Assembly (NCBI GenBank): GCA_963691705.1
Contig: OY829545.1
Span: forward strand, 42,581,475 to 42,645,474
DNA from: Viola odorata
Lineage: Eukaryota; Streptophyta; Magnoliopsida; Malpighiales; Violaceae
DNA: 64,000 nucleotides
Direction of reading: 5' to 3'
The first letter of the stretch is position 1, and each line of letters starts with the position of its first letter. A program made the translations under genes and the position numbers. Positions 24,487 through 36,402 of the stretch are shown piece by piece. The notes below the pieces were generated by a model. It searched no databases. It was not told where the DNA came from and saw only the letters and a list, made by a program, of their open reading frames with translations.

Positions 24487-25599
24487 AACTCCCCACACTT
24501 AAACTATGCTTGCTTGCCCCCAAGCATACAGACTCAAAGACTCACTAAAATAAAAAATAAAAACATAACAAACAAAACACACATCCTGAACCCCCCGGAC
24601 TTTCTCAATTTCAGATTGCTTACCCTTCCACTGGATCTGCCAAGATACTTCAATAAGATATCCAATGCAAGACTAACAAGGAATGATCAATACCCCAAAC
24701 ACACACCTTCCACATGGTATCAAGACACCCTACTAGCAAAGATCGATAAGCAAAAAGGGAAACAGAGTTAACCAAAGATTTGAGCCCCACTGAGTGTCGT
24801 CTATCCATAAGTGCCTAAAGACTTGGTGCCATTTAAATCACTTTGACAGATTTATTTTTTTTCTTTTTCTTTTCTTATTTTCTTTTATGTCCTTAAAAAT
24901 TTTTTCTTTTTCTTTTGACAAGTCAAGTGTCCTTTGTATGTTTACAGACACAGCACATAGACAGAGCTTGTCCTTTTCAGCGGGGACTTCCACCTTTGCT
25001 ATGTCTGTCCTATGACATTCCAACACCTTATTTGCCTCACACTATAAGTAGATAGAACGACACACTCAAATCAGCTAACCCCATTATCCTAAGAGGAGTT
25101 AAGGTACTAGCTAAGTGTCCCTACGACCATGTGGATGATAAATGTTTGGGAAACATCAGATAACATGCCCCTTGGGCATTGATCATTTACGCTCATTTAC
25201 TTCCCTGTTACTAAAGCATTGTATCCCCTAGAGAAGTGTCTAAATGCAGTCTCACCAAAAGACTAAACAATCTAAGCAAGAAAATAGGGATTCAGATGTG
25301 CACACAAAAACAGACGCAAAACATGCAGAAAAATACAAATAAAAATCATGCATTTGACAGACTATATACTGGACAAACTGACATAAAAAATAAAAATTTA
25401 ATACACATTAATTTGACTCACAAAACAGATGCAAAACACATAGTCAAACATTCAATATTCACAAAACACAAGACATATTTAACACCCTCCCCACACTTAA
25501 AAATACACAATGTCCTCATTGTGTGGAGAGGCAATAATAATAAAAAAAATAGAAAAGAAAGTAAAGAAAAGAAAAGTACGACCTGGGGGCAGAAGCAAC
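24487..25599 (-). other. Element B 3' non-coding tail with PPT and stem-loop
   Basis: The polypurine tract lies just inside the LTR (CTCCCCACACTTAA on the plus strand at 24489-24502). A second copy stands at about 25489-25500, next to the stem-loop at 25506-25523, whose minus strand reads CACAATG-AGGA-CATTGTG. In between are pyrimidine runs and no credible ORF. Confidence 0.75.
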
Positions 25600-27876
25600 T
25601 CATGTTGCTGGGGTCTGGGGATCTTGGCCAGAGGCTTGGCCTAGATCAGGGGCAGGAGAGGATATTGGCTTGGGCTCTTTTGGTGGAGGAGGAGGCATCG
25701 ACGGGCGGGATGCGTTTGCTGGCTGGGCCGATGGCTGGGGTTCATCCTCCTCATCAGAGGATTCTGAGTCACTCTCTGAGCTCAGATTGTCATGGAGATC
25801 CTTGAGGAGCTTGAAATGGGCTTCGAGGTGCTGGTAAATGTGGAGGACGTTTTTCCTTGTGAGCTTCATCTGCTCAAGGAGGACGTCTTGCCTGTCATTA
25901 AGGCATTGGGCCCACTGAGGCACCACATTTCTGACGGGTGCTTGATTCTGGTCTTGGCCCTTGTCTTGGCCAAGACGATCGAGGATGATTTTCTGCTGCT
26001 CAAGGATGAGCAGCTGGCGAGCTTGGAATTCTCTTGCCAACTCTGGTGGCTCACTGGTGCTACTGGCAGGGGGGTCTTGGCACTTGTCTTGGCCTAGATC
26101 GGCTGCAGCAGCAGGAATGGTGGTGTCTTGGCCAGCGTCCTGGCCTAGATCCTGGGCAAGATCGCCCTCTGCTTCTTCTCCTTGGATGACTATGGGACGC
26201 AACTTGTACTGTCCTCCATTTTTCTTTGAGAAGATGTGGTCCGCCACTAGTGTAAAACCTGTATTACAAGCAACAAACTCTCCTTCCAAATGGAAATGTC
26301 CCATTTGGTCGAAGGATCTAAAATCCAGGATTTTGGGGGAGCAACATCTAAACAAATCAGAAGCAGCAGGATCGAATTTAGCAGTTTGAATAGCAAGCCA
26401 AGTAATCAATGATCAAAAAATCAATTTGGTTTTAGACTCATGTGCATGCAATACTTGAACCAAATACAAGCCTAAGTTGACCTTTTTCTTGTGCATAATG
26501 CACCATAACAGAAACAATTCAGACTTGGCTAAATTTCCAGAGACCTTTGTCTTCCCCGAAAGGTTGATAGACAAGGTCCTATGGAGCATTCTAAGAGCAG
26601 GGTTTAAAATGACATGTGCCTTAGAGTTCCTATCAAACTTAGCATTCGGATCACCAGTGATCTCTCTAAAAGCAGCATTATTATCCCAATCTTGGGGATA
26701 ATAAAAAATAGCTTCATCAGTAAAAGCAAATCCTAGCAAAGCATTGAAGGCATCAACAGACAAGTGACTCCATTTATCACACAACCTGAAATTAATCACA
26801 TCGGGAGCAGCAAAATCTGGTTTGTCTCTACCCCTAACATACAAGGTGGCCTCATCAAACCAGAAAGTTGTGTGAAACTCAAGACACAGTTCAGCAAAAT
26901 CATCACACTCAACAGACATAAAAGGGACCCAACCAATCGCATACACATATTCCCTAATTTTATCCCCTAATGCCATCTCATTCAAAAAATCAAACTCTAA
27001 TCGAGCAAAAGCAGGGATATCACAGGCATGCATATCACGCAATTTGGCTTTAAGGTCTGGCGTATCAAATTTCAACCATCTTTTGAGTGTGTGCAGAGGA
27101 GGAAGAGATCGTACCTTAGGAGTCTTGGCCGCAGTTTTGGCCAAGACTAAATCGTCTTCGTCGTCCTCATCAGAATCCTCCACGACCGCCTTCTGTTTCC
27201 CTTTGCTCTTGGCAGTGGAAGGAGCGGCAGTGGTCTTGCTCGGCTTAGGGTTCGGTGGAGGCGGAGACTGAACTGTAATTGGGGTTTTTGCCGGCTTTTT
27301 GGTCGGTGTCTTTTTGTGAGCCACCTGCTTGACTCGCCCGGACTTCTTGGGCGGCGCAGTGGCTGAATTCTTCTTCGCCGGAGGTGGCGGTGGTGGTGTG
27401 GTAAAAGTAGCGGCGGCGGCAGTAGCAGGAGTGGGTTTCTTTGCAGCGGTTGTCGGAGTTGGGTTAGATGCTTCGGCAGCTGCCATCTTCTTCATTAGCC
27501 TGCTCTGGCGGCGGCTAGCTCTGTCTCCCGTCGTCGCCGGAGCAGAGGTCTTCATCCTCTTCGCAAGAGGAACCTCATCGGAATCCTCATCGGACACGAC
27601 AACAGCTCGGTCGCCTCCTTGGACACTCTCCTCTGATTCCTCGGGTAAGTCATCTTCGGAGGACATGGAATCGTCATCCCCTATTGCGTTGAGCAACCGT
27701 CTCGCGGCGGAGAGGGAACTGGTCGGAAGGGCAGTCGGCTGAGCTCTACGGAGATCGTTGCTCTCCTCAGGGATGTGGGAAGGCGAAGGACGGCTGGGTG
27801 CAGTCATGGGTGCGAGAGGGGAAAGCGATTTGAAAGGATTTTGGGTTTTTGGAGTTTTAGTTTGTGCAGGTGACAC
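25600..27876 (-). pseudogene. Element B 3' ORF (ATHILA ORF-1 / env-like), one stop
   Basis: A single frame of about 757 codons broken only by TGA at 26413-26415, in the segment K-L-I-F-stop-S-L-I-T-W where element D has Leu-Thr at the homologous place. Order: a Pro/Ser-rich start, acidic SDEDSDEV-like stretches, Lys/Pro/Ala-rich NLS-like tracts around residues 115-235, the conserved domain (R-E-Y-V-Y-A-I-G-W-V-P-F, then ELCLEFHTTFWFD, then KSELFLLWCIMHKKK), and a C-terminal region with repeated L-G-Q-D units that encode the GGCC motif. There is no signal peptide or membrane span. The start is uncertain: 27876, or 27807 at M-T-A-P-S. The role is unknown. Confidence 0.8.
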
Positions 27877-28344
27877 TGTGCGATTTTTGGGGAAGAAGAA
27901 GGAGAAAGGTCTACTGCTTTTAGCTCAGGTGAGAGGTTGGATTTTGTTGGACGTGGGGAGATCGTGTCAGAGTGGGAGAAGGAATATGCAGAGGTGGTAG
28001 ATTAATTTCCCACACTGCCAATTAATTCCTTTTAATTGGCTTTTTGAAATTGTCCGTTTCAAAAGCAAATAAAGGCTTTTATTTGGCGGCGATGACACGT
28101 GTCCCACTATCTCACAAAAGGGCTCTTCACTCGTGAGGTAGTCTAGCTCTAAGTCTTGGCCAAGATCTCGGCCAAGACTACTTCAATTTCCCCACACTTA
28201 ATTTCCTGCACAAAAACGAAAATAACCCAGTGAAATCAAATGTGACTAAAAATTTAAATACATGCTAAAATTAAAAGAAACAAGGGTTGCCTCCCTTGCA
28301 GCGCCCTTATTTTAAGTCCTAGGCTTGACTCTCAATTTTTTTCT
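27877..28344 (-). other. Element B spacer between pol and 3' ORF
   Basis: Non-coding, with a third PPT-like CCCCACACTTAA near 28191-28202 and two motif copies at 28153-28179. It also has GGGTTGCCTCCCTTGCAGCG, which has a counterpart after pol in element C (39388-39410). Confidence 0.65.
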
Positions 28345-31300
28345 TCAGTTGTTTTCGGGTGACTCGTCCACCTTTTCAGAAACTTTCTCTTCCTGAAAAC
28401 CCTCAAAGAACGGTTTCAATCTCTGTCCGTTCACCTTGAGCTCGGCACCTGTTTTCTCATTCCTAATATCTACTGCACCATGTGGGTAAATGTTAGTAAT
28501 AACAAAAGGGCCTTCCCATCTAGTTTTTAGTTTTCCAGGAAACATTTTAAAATGGGAATTATAAAGAAGAACTTTCTCCCCTGTGTGGAGAGGTTTTCCA
28601 ATAATCCGCTTGTCATGGTAAGCTTTCATTCTAACTTTGACAATCAGCTGATTGTCATAGGCTTGGTCTCTCAATTCTTCTAGCTCATGGAGTTGTAACT
28701 TCCTTTCTTGGCCAGCCTCATCACAACTCAGGTTGCACTTTCGTATAGCCCAAAATGCTTTGTGTTGCAACCCTATTGGTAAGTGGCATGTCTTTCCATA
28801 GACTAGCTTGTAAGGTGTCATTCCGATTGGTCCTTTGTAAGCCGTTCGGCAGGCCCATAATGCGTCATCTAAGCGTTGGCTCCAATCGCGTCTGTCTAGG
28901 CCTACTGTCTTGGCCAAGATTGACTTTACCTCTCTATTTGACACTTCAGCTTGGCCGTTTGTCTGAGGGTGGTAGGCTGTGGATACCCTATGTGTGATGC
29001 CATATTTCCTGAAAAGAGAAGACAAAATCTTGTTGCAGAAGTGGGTTCCTCGATCACTAATGATCCCTCGAGGAATTCCAAATCTGTTCAAGATAGATTT
29101 AATAAAGGAAATAACAGTTCTAGCATCATCATTTTTAGTGGCTTTCGCCTCTATCCATTTTGATACATAATCCACAGCTAAGAGAATATATCTGTTGCCA
29201 AAGGAAGTGGGAAAAGGTCCCATAAAATCTATGCCCCATATATCAAATATTTCACAAGAAAGAATAAAATTCATGGGCATTTCATTTCGGGAACTAATGT
29301 TTCCTACTTTTTGACAAGCCGGACAAGTTTTACAAAATAGGGCACTATCCTGAAAAATTGTCGGCCAATAAAAACCAGCCTCTAAGAATTTTAGGGCTGT
29401 TCTTCTTGCTCCAAAATGGCCTCCACATGCTTTGGAATGACAGAATTCAAGTATAGACTTGGTTTCATCTTTAGGTATACATCTCCTTAGCAATTGAACG
29501 GATCCTAATTTCCATAAATATGGATCATCCCAGACATAGTACTTACTGTCGTGTTTGACCTTTACCCTTTCATAGGTAGTCATATCACCATAGTGCTTAC
29601 CTGTTGCTAGGTAATTCGCTATTTCAGCGTACCATGGTCGCGGGTTCGGCTGATGTCTAGGCCTAGACTCCGGGCTAGACTGTGCGATAGAAAACAGTTT
29701 TTCATCTGGAAATTCTGCTTTGATTTCGTTCGTGTCTCCCTTTGCTAGGCAGCGGCTTAAGTGGTCTTCCACGAGATTTTCCCTGCCACTCTTGTCCTTG
29801 ATTTCCAGATTGTGCTCCTGCATAAGAAGGATCCAACGGATTAGTCTAGGCTTAGTATCATGCTTGACCAAGAGATATTTTAATGCCTGATCTGAAAATA
29901 CAATAATTTTTGTGCCCAACAAATAAGATCTAAATTTTTCCAAGGCAAAAACTATTGCAAAGAGTTCTTTTTCGGTTGTGGTGTAATTTCGTTGGGCATC
30001 ATCTAGCATCTTAGATGCATAGTAGATCACGTGAGGGTCTTTTCCTTTCTTCTGTCCAAGAACCGCTCCAACAGCAGCATCACTTGCATCGCACATTAGC
30101 TCGAATGGCAAGCTCCAATCAGGGGGTTGAATGATCGGTGCTGTGGTCAATCGTTCCTTCAGTTCTTCGAATGATTTCTTGCATTCTTCATTGAAGTCGA
30201 ACTCCACCTCTTTCTGAAGTAGCTTGCACATGGGTTCAGCCACCTTTGAGAAGTCTTTTATGAACCTACGGTAGAACCCTGCATGTCCAAGAAAACTACG
30301 AACCTCACGCAAGCATGAGGGGTAAGGCAAGTTCTTGATAGTGTCAATTTTGGCTTGATCAACCTCAATGCCCTTTTTAGAGACTACATGTCTAAGGAAA
30401 ATCCCTTGATCTACCATAAAATGGCATTTTTCAAAGTTCAAGACTAAACATGTATCAACACATCTCTTTAAAATATTTTCTAAGTTGTGTAGGCATTGGT
30501 TGAAATCATTACCGTATACGGTAAAATCATCCATAAACACTTCGATGCTCTTCTCTACATACTCAGAAAATATGCTTACCATGCACCTTTGAAAGGTGGC
30601 TGGCGCATTACACAGTCCAAATGGCATGCGTCGATAGGCAAACGTTCCAAAAGGACAAGTGAATGTTGTCTTTTGTTGATCTTCGGGCGCAACGGGTATT
30701 TGATGGAACCCTGAGTATCCGTCCAAGAAACAGTAGTGAGACTTTCCAGTAAGTCTCTCTACCATTTGATCGATGAAAGGCAGCGGGAAATGGTCCTTCC
30801 GAGTGACTTGGTTCAGCCTTCGGTAGTCAATGCATACCCTCCATCCGTTTTGAATTCTAGCTGTTCTTTGAGCTCCATCTTCTCCTTCGATTACTGTTAT
30901 TCCAGTCTTCTTAGGGACTACCTGCACAGGAGACACCTAATTACTATCAGAGATAGGGTAAATCACACCGGAGTCTAATAGCTTGATTATTTCTTTCTTA
31001 ACAACTTCCATCATAGGAGGGTTTAATCTCCTCTGGGGTTGCCGAATGGGTTTCTTGTCCTCTTCCAAATGTATTTTGTGGGTGTATTTTTTCAATACAA
31101 CAATCAATTTGTCTTCTTCATCTCTTGATAGTTTGGCTGAAATAATGACGAGAAGGGTGTCATCTAGGCCTAGATAGGCATACTTCAGGTGGTCTGGTAG
31201 GGACTTCAATTCCAATTGTGGTGCCTGCACAACAGAAGGTAGAAATTTAGGAATCGTTGGTTGCACATATTGACAACTAACTATTTTTCTTTTGTTGGCA

Positions 31301-33938
31301 GTCTTGGCCGGCGTCTTGGCCAAGCTCAAGGCCAAGACTAAGTCTGTATCTTCCTGATCGGCCAAACTGTCCACAACTTCTTGGAGTTCCTCCTGATTTC
31401 CCGTGCGGTCTTTTAATCCTTCCAGTGCTTGGGTGGAAATTCCCCCACTCAAAACATACTCAAGTGGATCGCTATTATAAATGTCAGCAATTTCTTCAGT
31501 GATTGGATCCAAAATATCCAAAAAACTAACACAATACAAATCATTAGGATGTTTTAGAGCATCAGTGATGCTGAATTTAATTGTTTTTCCACAAAATTCG
31601 AGAATAATGCTTCCTTCGAAGCAGTCTATCTTCGCTTTTGACGTCCTTAGGAAAGGTCTTCCTAATAAAATATCAGTGGTACAAGAAGGCAATTGAACAT
31701 TCATCTCAACTATATAAAAGTCAACTGGATAGATAAAATCGTTTACCATTACCAGGACATCCGTTACTACACCTTTAGGTCGGATGATTGTTCGATCGGC
31801 CAGCTGTATCACTAAGTCAGTCTCTTTCATTGTCCCTATCTTCAAGGTCTCGAATTCGCTTAGAGACATTACATTTATGCCAGCCCCTAAGTCGCAAAGG
31901 GCTTTTCAATGATTTTGCTCCCTATTTGGCATGGGATAGTGAAGGTCCCTTAATCCTTGCACTTCTCTGGGAGTTGTTGTACTGCAGAGACATTGCTGGA
32001 TAAATTCACTCTCTCTATACCTGCAATTTTCTTTTTATTAGTGCACAATTCTTTAAGAAATTTGGCATAAGAAGGAACTTTTGCAATTAAATCCAACATT
32101 GGAATATTCACGGCTATTTTTCCAAAAACAGCCATGAAGTCTCTTGCTTCATCTTGTTTCTTTTCTTTCGAAGATCTTGGTGGAAAGGGTGGTATGATTT
32201 CTATAATCTCCTCCTTCTGGTCTGGCTTGACTTGCGGCTTGGCCAAGACAGGCTCTTTTTTCTCTGGTTCTGCGATAACGGTAGGCTTGGCCTGAGTCTT
32301 GGTCAAGACTACTTCTGCTTCAGCTTCTTCTTCCTCATCTTCGTCCACTTCCTCCGAAAGGATTCTTTTTATTTCCTCATCTGTTTTCGCTCCTTCCCTT
32401 TCTGGCAGCACAACTCCACTCCTCAAACTCATGGCACTCACGTTGTGTGCTGGATTATTTACCGTGGTTGGAGGCAATTTTCCTTGATTGGCTATTTGAG
32501 TTATTTGCTTTTGCAGCTCTGCCAAGCTAGTCTGAGTTGACTGCATATGATTTTTCTGCAGCTCCATCATTTGTTTGAGCGTGTCCTCTACTGAGGGGCC
32601 AGTTATCTGCAAAGGTCGAGGGGCAGGTGGTAGCTGGGCTAAAGGAGGTTGGCCTGGCGCTTGGCCTAGATTCTGGCCAAGACTCTGATTTAGGGGTCGC
32701 GGCACGAAGTGTTGGAAATTGACAGGAGGTTGCTGCTGCTGCTGAGGTACACCCTAATTCTGATTCTGATTTGGAGGAATTGGGTCTCTCCATCTGAAGT
32801 TTGGATGTGCCCTCCACGCGTATTGGTTACTTCCTTGGGGAAAGTTTTGCATGCTTCCTTGGTTTTGTGGATACACTGCATTGACCTGACTCATATCATC
32901 CGGATGCTGCACCATATAGCAGTTGTTGGTCTGGTGGTCTTGCTGCTGGCATATCCCACAAACAGATGCTACTTGCTCTTGGTTCTGACTTCCTGAAGAC
33001 ATTGAACCTGAAATATTAACAGAGAGGGTTTTAACCATATCAGTTAAATCATTAAGCTTTTGTTCAACGTTAATTGCGTTTATGGAAGAAGAAGAAGAAT
33101 TTCTATCCAAAATTGTGTTATTTTGGCAATTGTCTGCCAATGTTTGGAGCAACATTTTTGCTCTTGTAACCGTGAGATCTTGAAGTGCTCCACTTGCGGC
33201 TGAGTCCACTTTTTCCTTGCTACTTGGGAGCATCCCATCGTAGAAATATTGTATCATGGTATTGTCTGCTACGCCATGAGTGGGGCATACTTCTTGCAAA
33301 TCTCGGAACCTCTGATGGTACTCACTGAAACTTTCACCGCTTCTTTGTTGAATTGCTGCCATGTCTTTCCTGGCTATCCCCGCCTTCGTTGCATTCCAAT
33401 ACTTGTTAAGGAACATCGTGGACATCTCTGCCCACGTGTTGATGGTATTATGAGGCAAACTGTAAAACCAGTTCTGAGCTCCCCCTTCTAGAGAGCTTGG
33501 AAAGGCTTTTAGCTTCGCTCTCTCCATGCTTACAGTGGTTGGTTTCATAATGTCACACTGGACATGTAAGTTTCTTAGATGCTTGAATGGGTTTTCATTG
33601 GAATGGCCGTAGAACTTGGGAAGGTTGGCCACCATGTTGGTCTTTATGGACCAATCATTAGCTACAGGAGGTAGATTAATACAGGAAAAGGTGTCCTGTT
33701 CTGATGTTTTGTTCAGCTCCCTCATTGTTGGTTCTGGTTGCTGGTCCGCCATGTCTTGGTCTGAATCTAGGCCAAGACCGTGGTCTAGACTATATTCTGC
33801 TTCGGAGTTAGAACTTTCCGATTCGCTTTCTTCTTGGGCTGCTCGCAGTCGAGCTTGCCTCCTTAGCTGTGCTTCGGTCCTAGTGAGATTGGGATTGATG
33901 GGCAACAAATCTTGTTCTCTACTTGAGGACCTGGTCAT
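28345..33938 (-). pseudogene. Element B gag-pol polyprotein, nearly intact
   Basis: Starts M-T-R-S-S-S-R at 33938. Order: gag core (SLPHNTINTWAEMSTMFLNK), a CCHC zinc knuckle C-G-I-C-x4-H-x4-C, linker with L-R-S-G, protease, RT with V-F-M-D-D, RNase H ([10 protein letters not shown]), integrase zinc-binding region, the DDE segments [21 protein letters not shown] and HPQTNGQAE, and a G-P-F chromatin-proximal region. Lesions: TAG at 32754-32756 (Q-N-stop-G-V), TAA at 31950-31952 after K-C-K-D, a one-base loss shortly after it, and TAG in place of Trp at 30937-30939 (S-N-stop-V-S-P). The nonsense changes all fit C-to-T on one strand or the other. The copy is inactive but was lost recently. Confidence 0.93.
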
Positions 33939-33987
33939 CAACTGTCATAAAATAAAATAAAACAAGAACTACAAATACCGTTAGAGA

Positions 33988-34005
33988 TCCCCGGCAACGG
34001 CGCCA
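33988..34005 (-). promoter_or_regulatory. Element B primer binding site
   Basis: Minus strand TGGCGCCGTTGCCGGGGA, the Asp-tRNA-type primer site typical of Athila elements, 5 bp inside the 5' LTR. Confidence 0.9.
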
Positions 34006-34010
34006 AAATT

Positions 34011-35533
34011 TGATCGCGCGTCGAACACGTCAAATATAGTAGTGAAATAGTTATGGAATTGGGGGTAGAAATACAACTTATCACTGTCTACAAAGATTTG
34101 TAGATGATGGTAAGAGGATCGTCCACAGAGACCTCTAGGAAACGTAGTTCTTGAGTTTGACTTCCTCGTCACTTAGTTTGGGTTTGGTTGGTATCTGAAA
34201 CTGAAAGACAAAACAAAAAGGAAGTGAAAACAGTTTAAAGTAGTATTGGCCAGAGTCTAGGCCAAGACTGGGGTCTAGATTAGGAATAAGTCTAGTAATA
34301 TGGAATTCTAGGTAAGGGTGATATGAGACTTGCGTTCTTATGACTCGATCACGGACTCTAGGATGTTCATCTCTTCGTTTGTAGCACTGCTATAGAGTGG
34401 AGGTACTCCTGTTCACTCCTATCTTCCCTCCTCTTCAAATTACCTGGCGGGTACTCCCTCTCCTGATAATCCTAGCCAAGGGACACCTTGCTGGTTAAAG
34501 GGTTTATCCATTTGACTGCTGTCTTGAATGGTTACTCACCTCTTCAATGGTACAGGGGAAGACAGTACCTAGGTTAAGGTGTTTCCCCACGGAAACCCTA
34601 GGTTGTCAATCTGGTCTCGACCTAGATTACCTATTCTTCTAGTCTGGCGCGAGACTAGTCACCTACTTCGTCTAGCCGGCGGGTACTCCCTCTCCTTCTA
34701 GACTGATTACAACTCTTCTCTACTAGGGTACAAGGATGATCAAACCTTGTCTCTAGTAAGTAAGCGATAGATTAAGTTCAAGAAATAAATAAATACAAAG
34801 GATGAGATTATGAAGTACGAAAGATGTCTCACGAGTGCATAAGAACTTCAGCTCATCAACCCTTACCAAGAATGGGTGTTTAGTTACTCATACTCATGAA
34901 AAAAAAGATAAAATATTTAATTGCATAAATAATATAAATCCGAGATAATAAAATCCGGAGCAAAGTGTAACAATGTCGAACTAAGAAAAGAGAAGAAGGA
35001 TTGCGTAGTGTTCGATGTGGACAGAGGTGAATAATTTCTTGCTAAAATAGCCCTCAGAACCTCTGTCCCAATCCAACTCTAATCCCTAGAAAATCTCCTA
35101 AAAGATTATTACAATTAATTGTTCTTAAAACGGAAACTAAATCGCTAAAATAATAAAGAGGGAGATCCCATTCGGGATTCTACATAAGATTGTCTTCAGA
35201 TCCCTCTAAAATAGCGGAACAGCTGTAAGAGTCCAACGCTGAAAGCGGTCCAAACGCTCCAAAGTGCTGTCTTTATCGCGAATGTGTCTTGGCCGCAGTC
35301 TTGGCCAAGACGCTCCTGGTATGCGCGCTACGTCTGATGCGAATGTGTCTAGGCCAAGATCCAGGCCTAGACTCGGGTAATGCTGCTCCAGCTCTCTTTT
35401 GTTCAGTTTCCTCCAAAGCTGCCTTCTAGATCAGATCTGCTAAGATGTGGGAAAACAAGGATAAATCAGCAGATTTACTGTCCAAAATAACTAGTAAATG
35501 GACAATAAAACTTGATGAAATACAATGCAATCA
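34011..35533 (-). repeat. Element B 5' LTR
   Basis: 1523 bp, partner of 22949-24486. Copies of the motif at 34255-34268, 35298-35311 and about 35347-35372 match those in the other LTR. The few differences seen by eye point to a recent insertion. Confidence 0.95.
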
Positions 35534-35538
35534 CTTCC

Positions 35539-36397
35539 ATCCTTGGTTGTTGTTCTGGCCATATGGGGCATTGAATCCTCCCACGATATTGACAGGCATC
35601 TCTTTGGGGATGAATGGACAGGAGTCTGTGGGGTGATCTGATAGTTGACAGAGTTGACTGGCCTTGACTTGGACTGGGTGTCCCGATGCCATATTCTGAA
35701 GCATACCAGTGATGGCCACTAGATGGTTTTCCATGGCTGCTGAGCGGGCGTCTTGATTGCTGGTGGAATTGTTGAGAGGGGCGTTGTTTTTGGACATGAG
35801 CTCGATGGTGTCTTTGGCGGCAACGAGAGTGAGCTTAGTGATGGAACCACCTGCAGCGGTGTTGAGTAAGGCCTTGTCATGGGCCTTGAGTCCTTCACAA
35901 AAATACTGGATGAGGGCATGCTCGGAGAGGTTATGTGAAGGGCACAAGGCCTGCATCTTCTTAAAGCGTTTAAAGTACTGCTCGAGGTCTTCCATGTCAT
36001 TTTGGAGGATAAACGCTAGTTGCTTACAAGTTACCATGGCGATGGACACCGGGTAATATTTATTCGTGAAGGCTTTGGACATTTCAGCTTATGAATTGAT
36101 AGATTTAGGACGCAAGTTGTAAAGCCAATTGAGGGCATCATCCTTAAGGGACCACATGAAGGCGCGGAGTTTGGCATGCTCAATACTAACATTATATGGC
36201 TTCATGGCGTCACAAATGGAGTGCAATTGTTGGAGATGGCGGTGGGGGTTCTCCTTGGCCAGCCCTCGATAGAGGGGTAGATGGTGCATGACGGCAGATT
36301 TGAGTGCCCAATCATTCGGGACTGCTGGCCAGACGATTCAACTGGTCGGGACCTCGGGGGCAGCATTGAATTCATCGATAGTCTGGATTACTAGGGG
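35539..36397 (-). pseudogene. Element A gag, middle piece
   Basis: Lies between elements B and C. Read minus: LKSAVMHHLPLYRGLAKENP, then the retrotransposon gag core with SKAFTNKYYPVSIAMVTCKQ and MQALCPSHNLSEHALIQYF, ending at a degenerate zinc knuckle (S-Q-L-C-Q-L-S-D-H-P-T-D-S-C) whose first Cys is Ser. In-frame stops occur near 36089 (N-S-stop-A-E-M, where relatives have Trp) and near 36340. It is the continuation of the piece at 46652-46871. Confidence 0.88.
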
Positions 36398-36402
36398 AAC
36401 AT

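Larger units (their letters stand above)
22949..35533 (-). mobile_element. Element B: 12.6-kb Athila-type retrotransposon
   Basis: Complete copy with TG...CA LTRs, flanked by CTTCC on both sides (22944-22948 and 35534-35538), inserted in the gag of A. Order on the minus strand: 5' LTR, primer site, gag-pol, spacer, 3' ORF, non-coding tail, PPT, 3' LTR. The coding region is close to intact but carries a few point lesions. A GGCC-centred palindrome recurs about 20 times or more through LTRs and coding DNA. Confidence 0.95.

Noticed and set aside
25236..25805. 189-residue plus-strand ORF
   Set aside because: It spans the non-coding tail, stem-loop and antisense of the element B 3' ORF.
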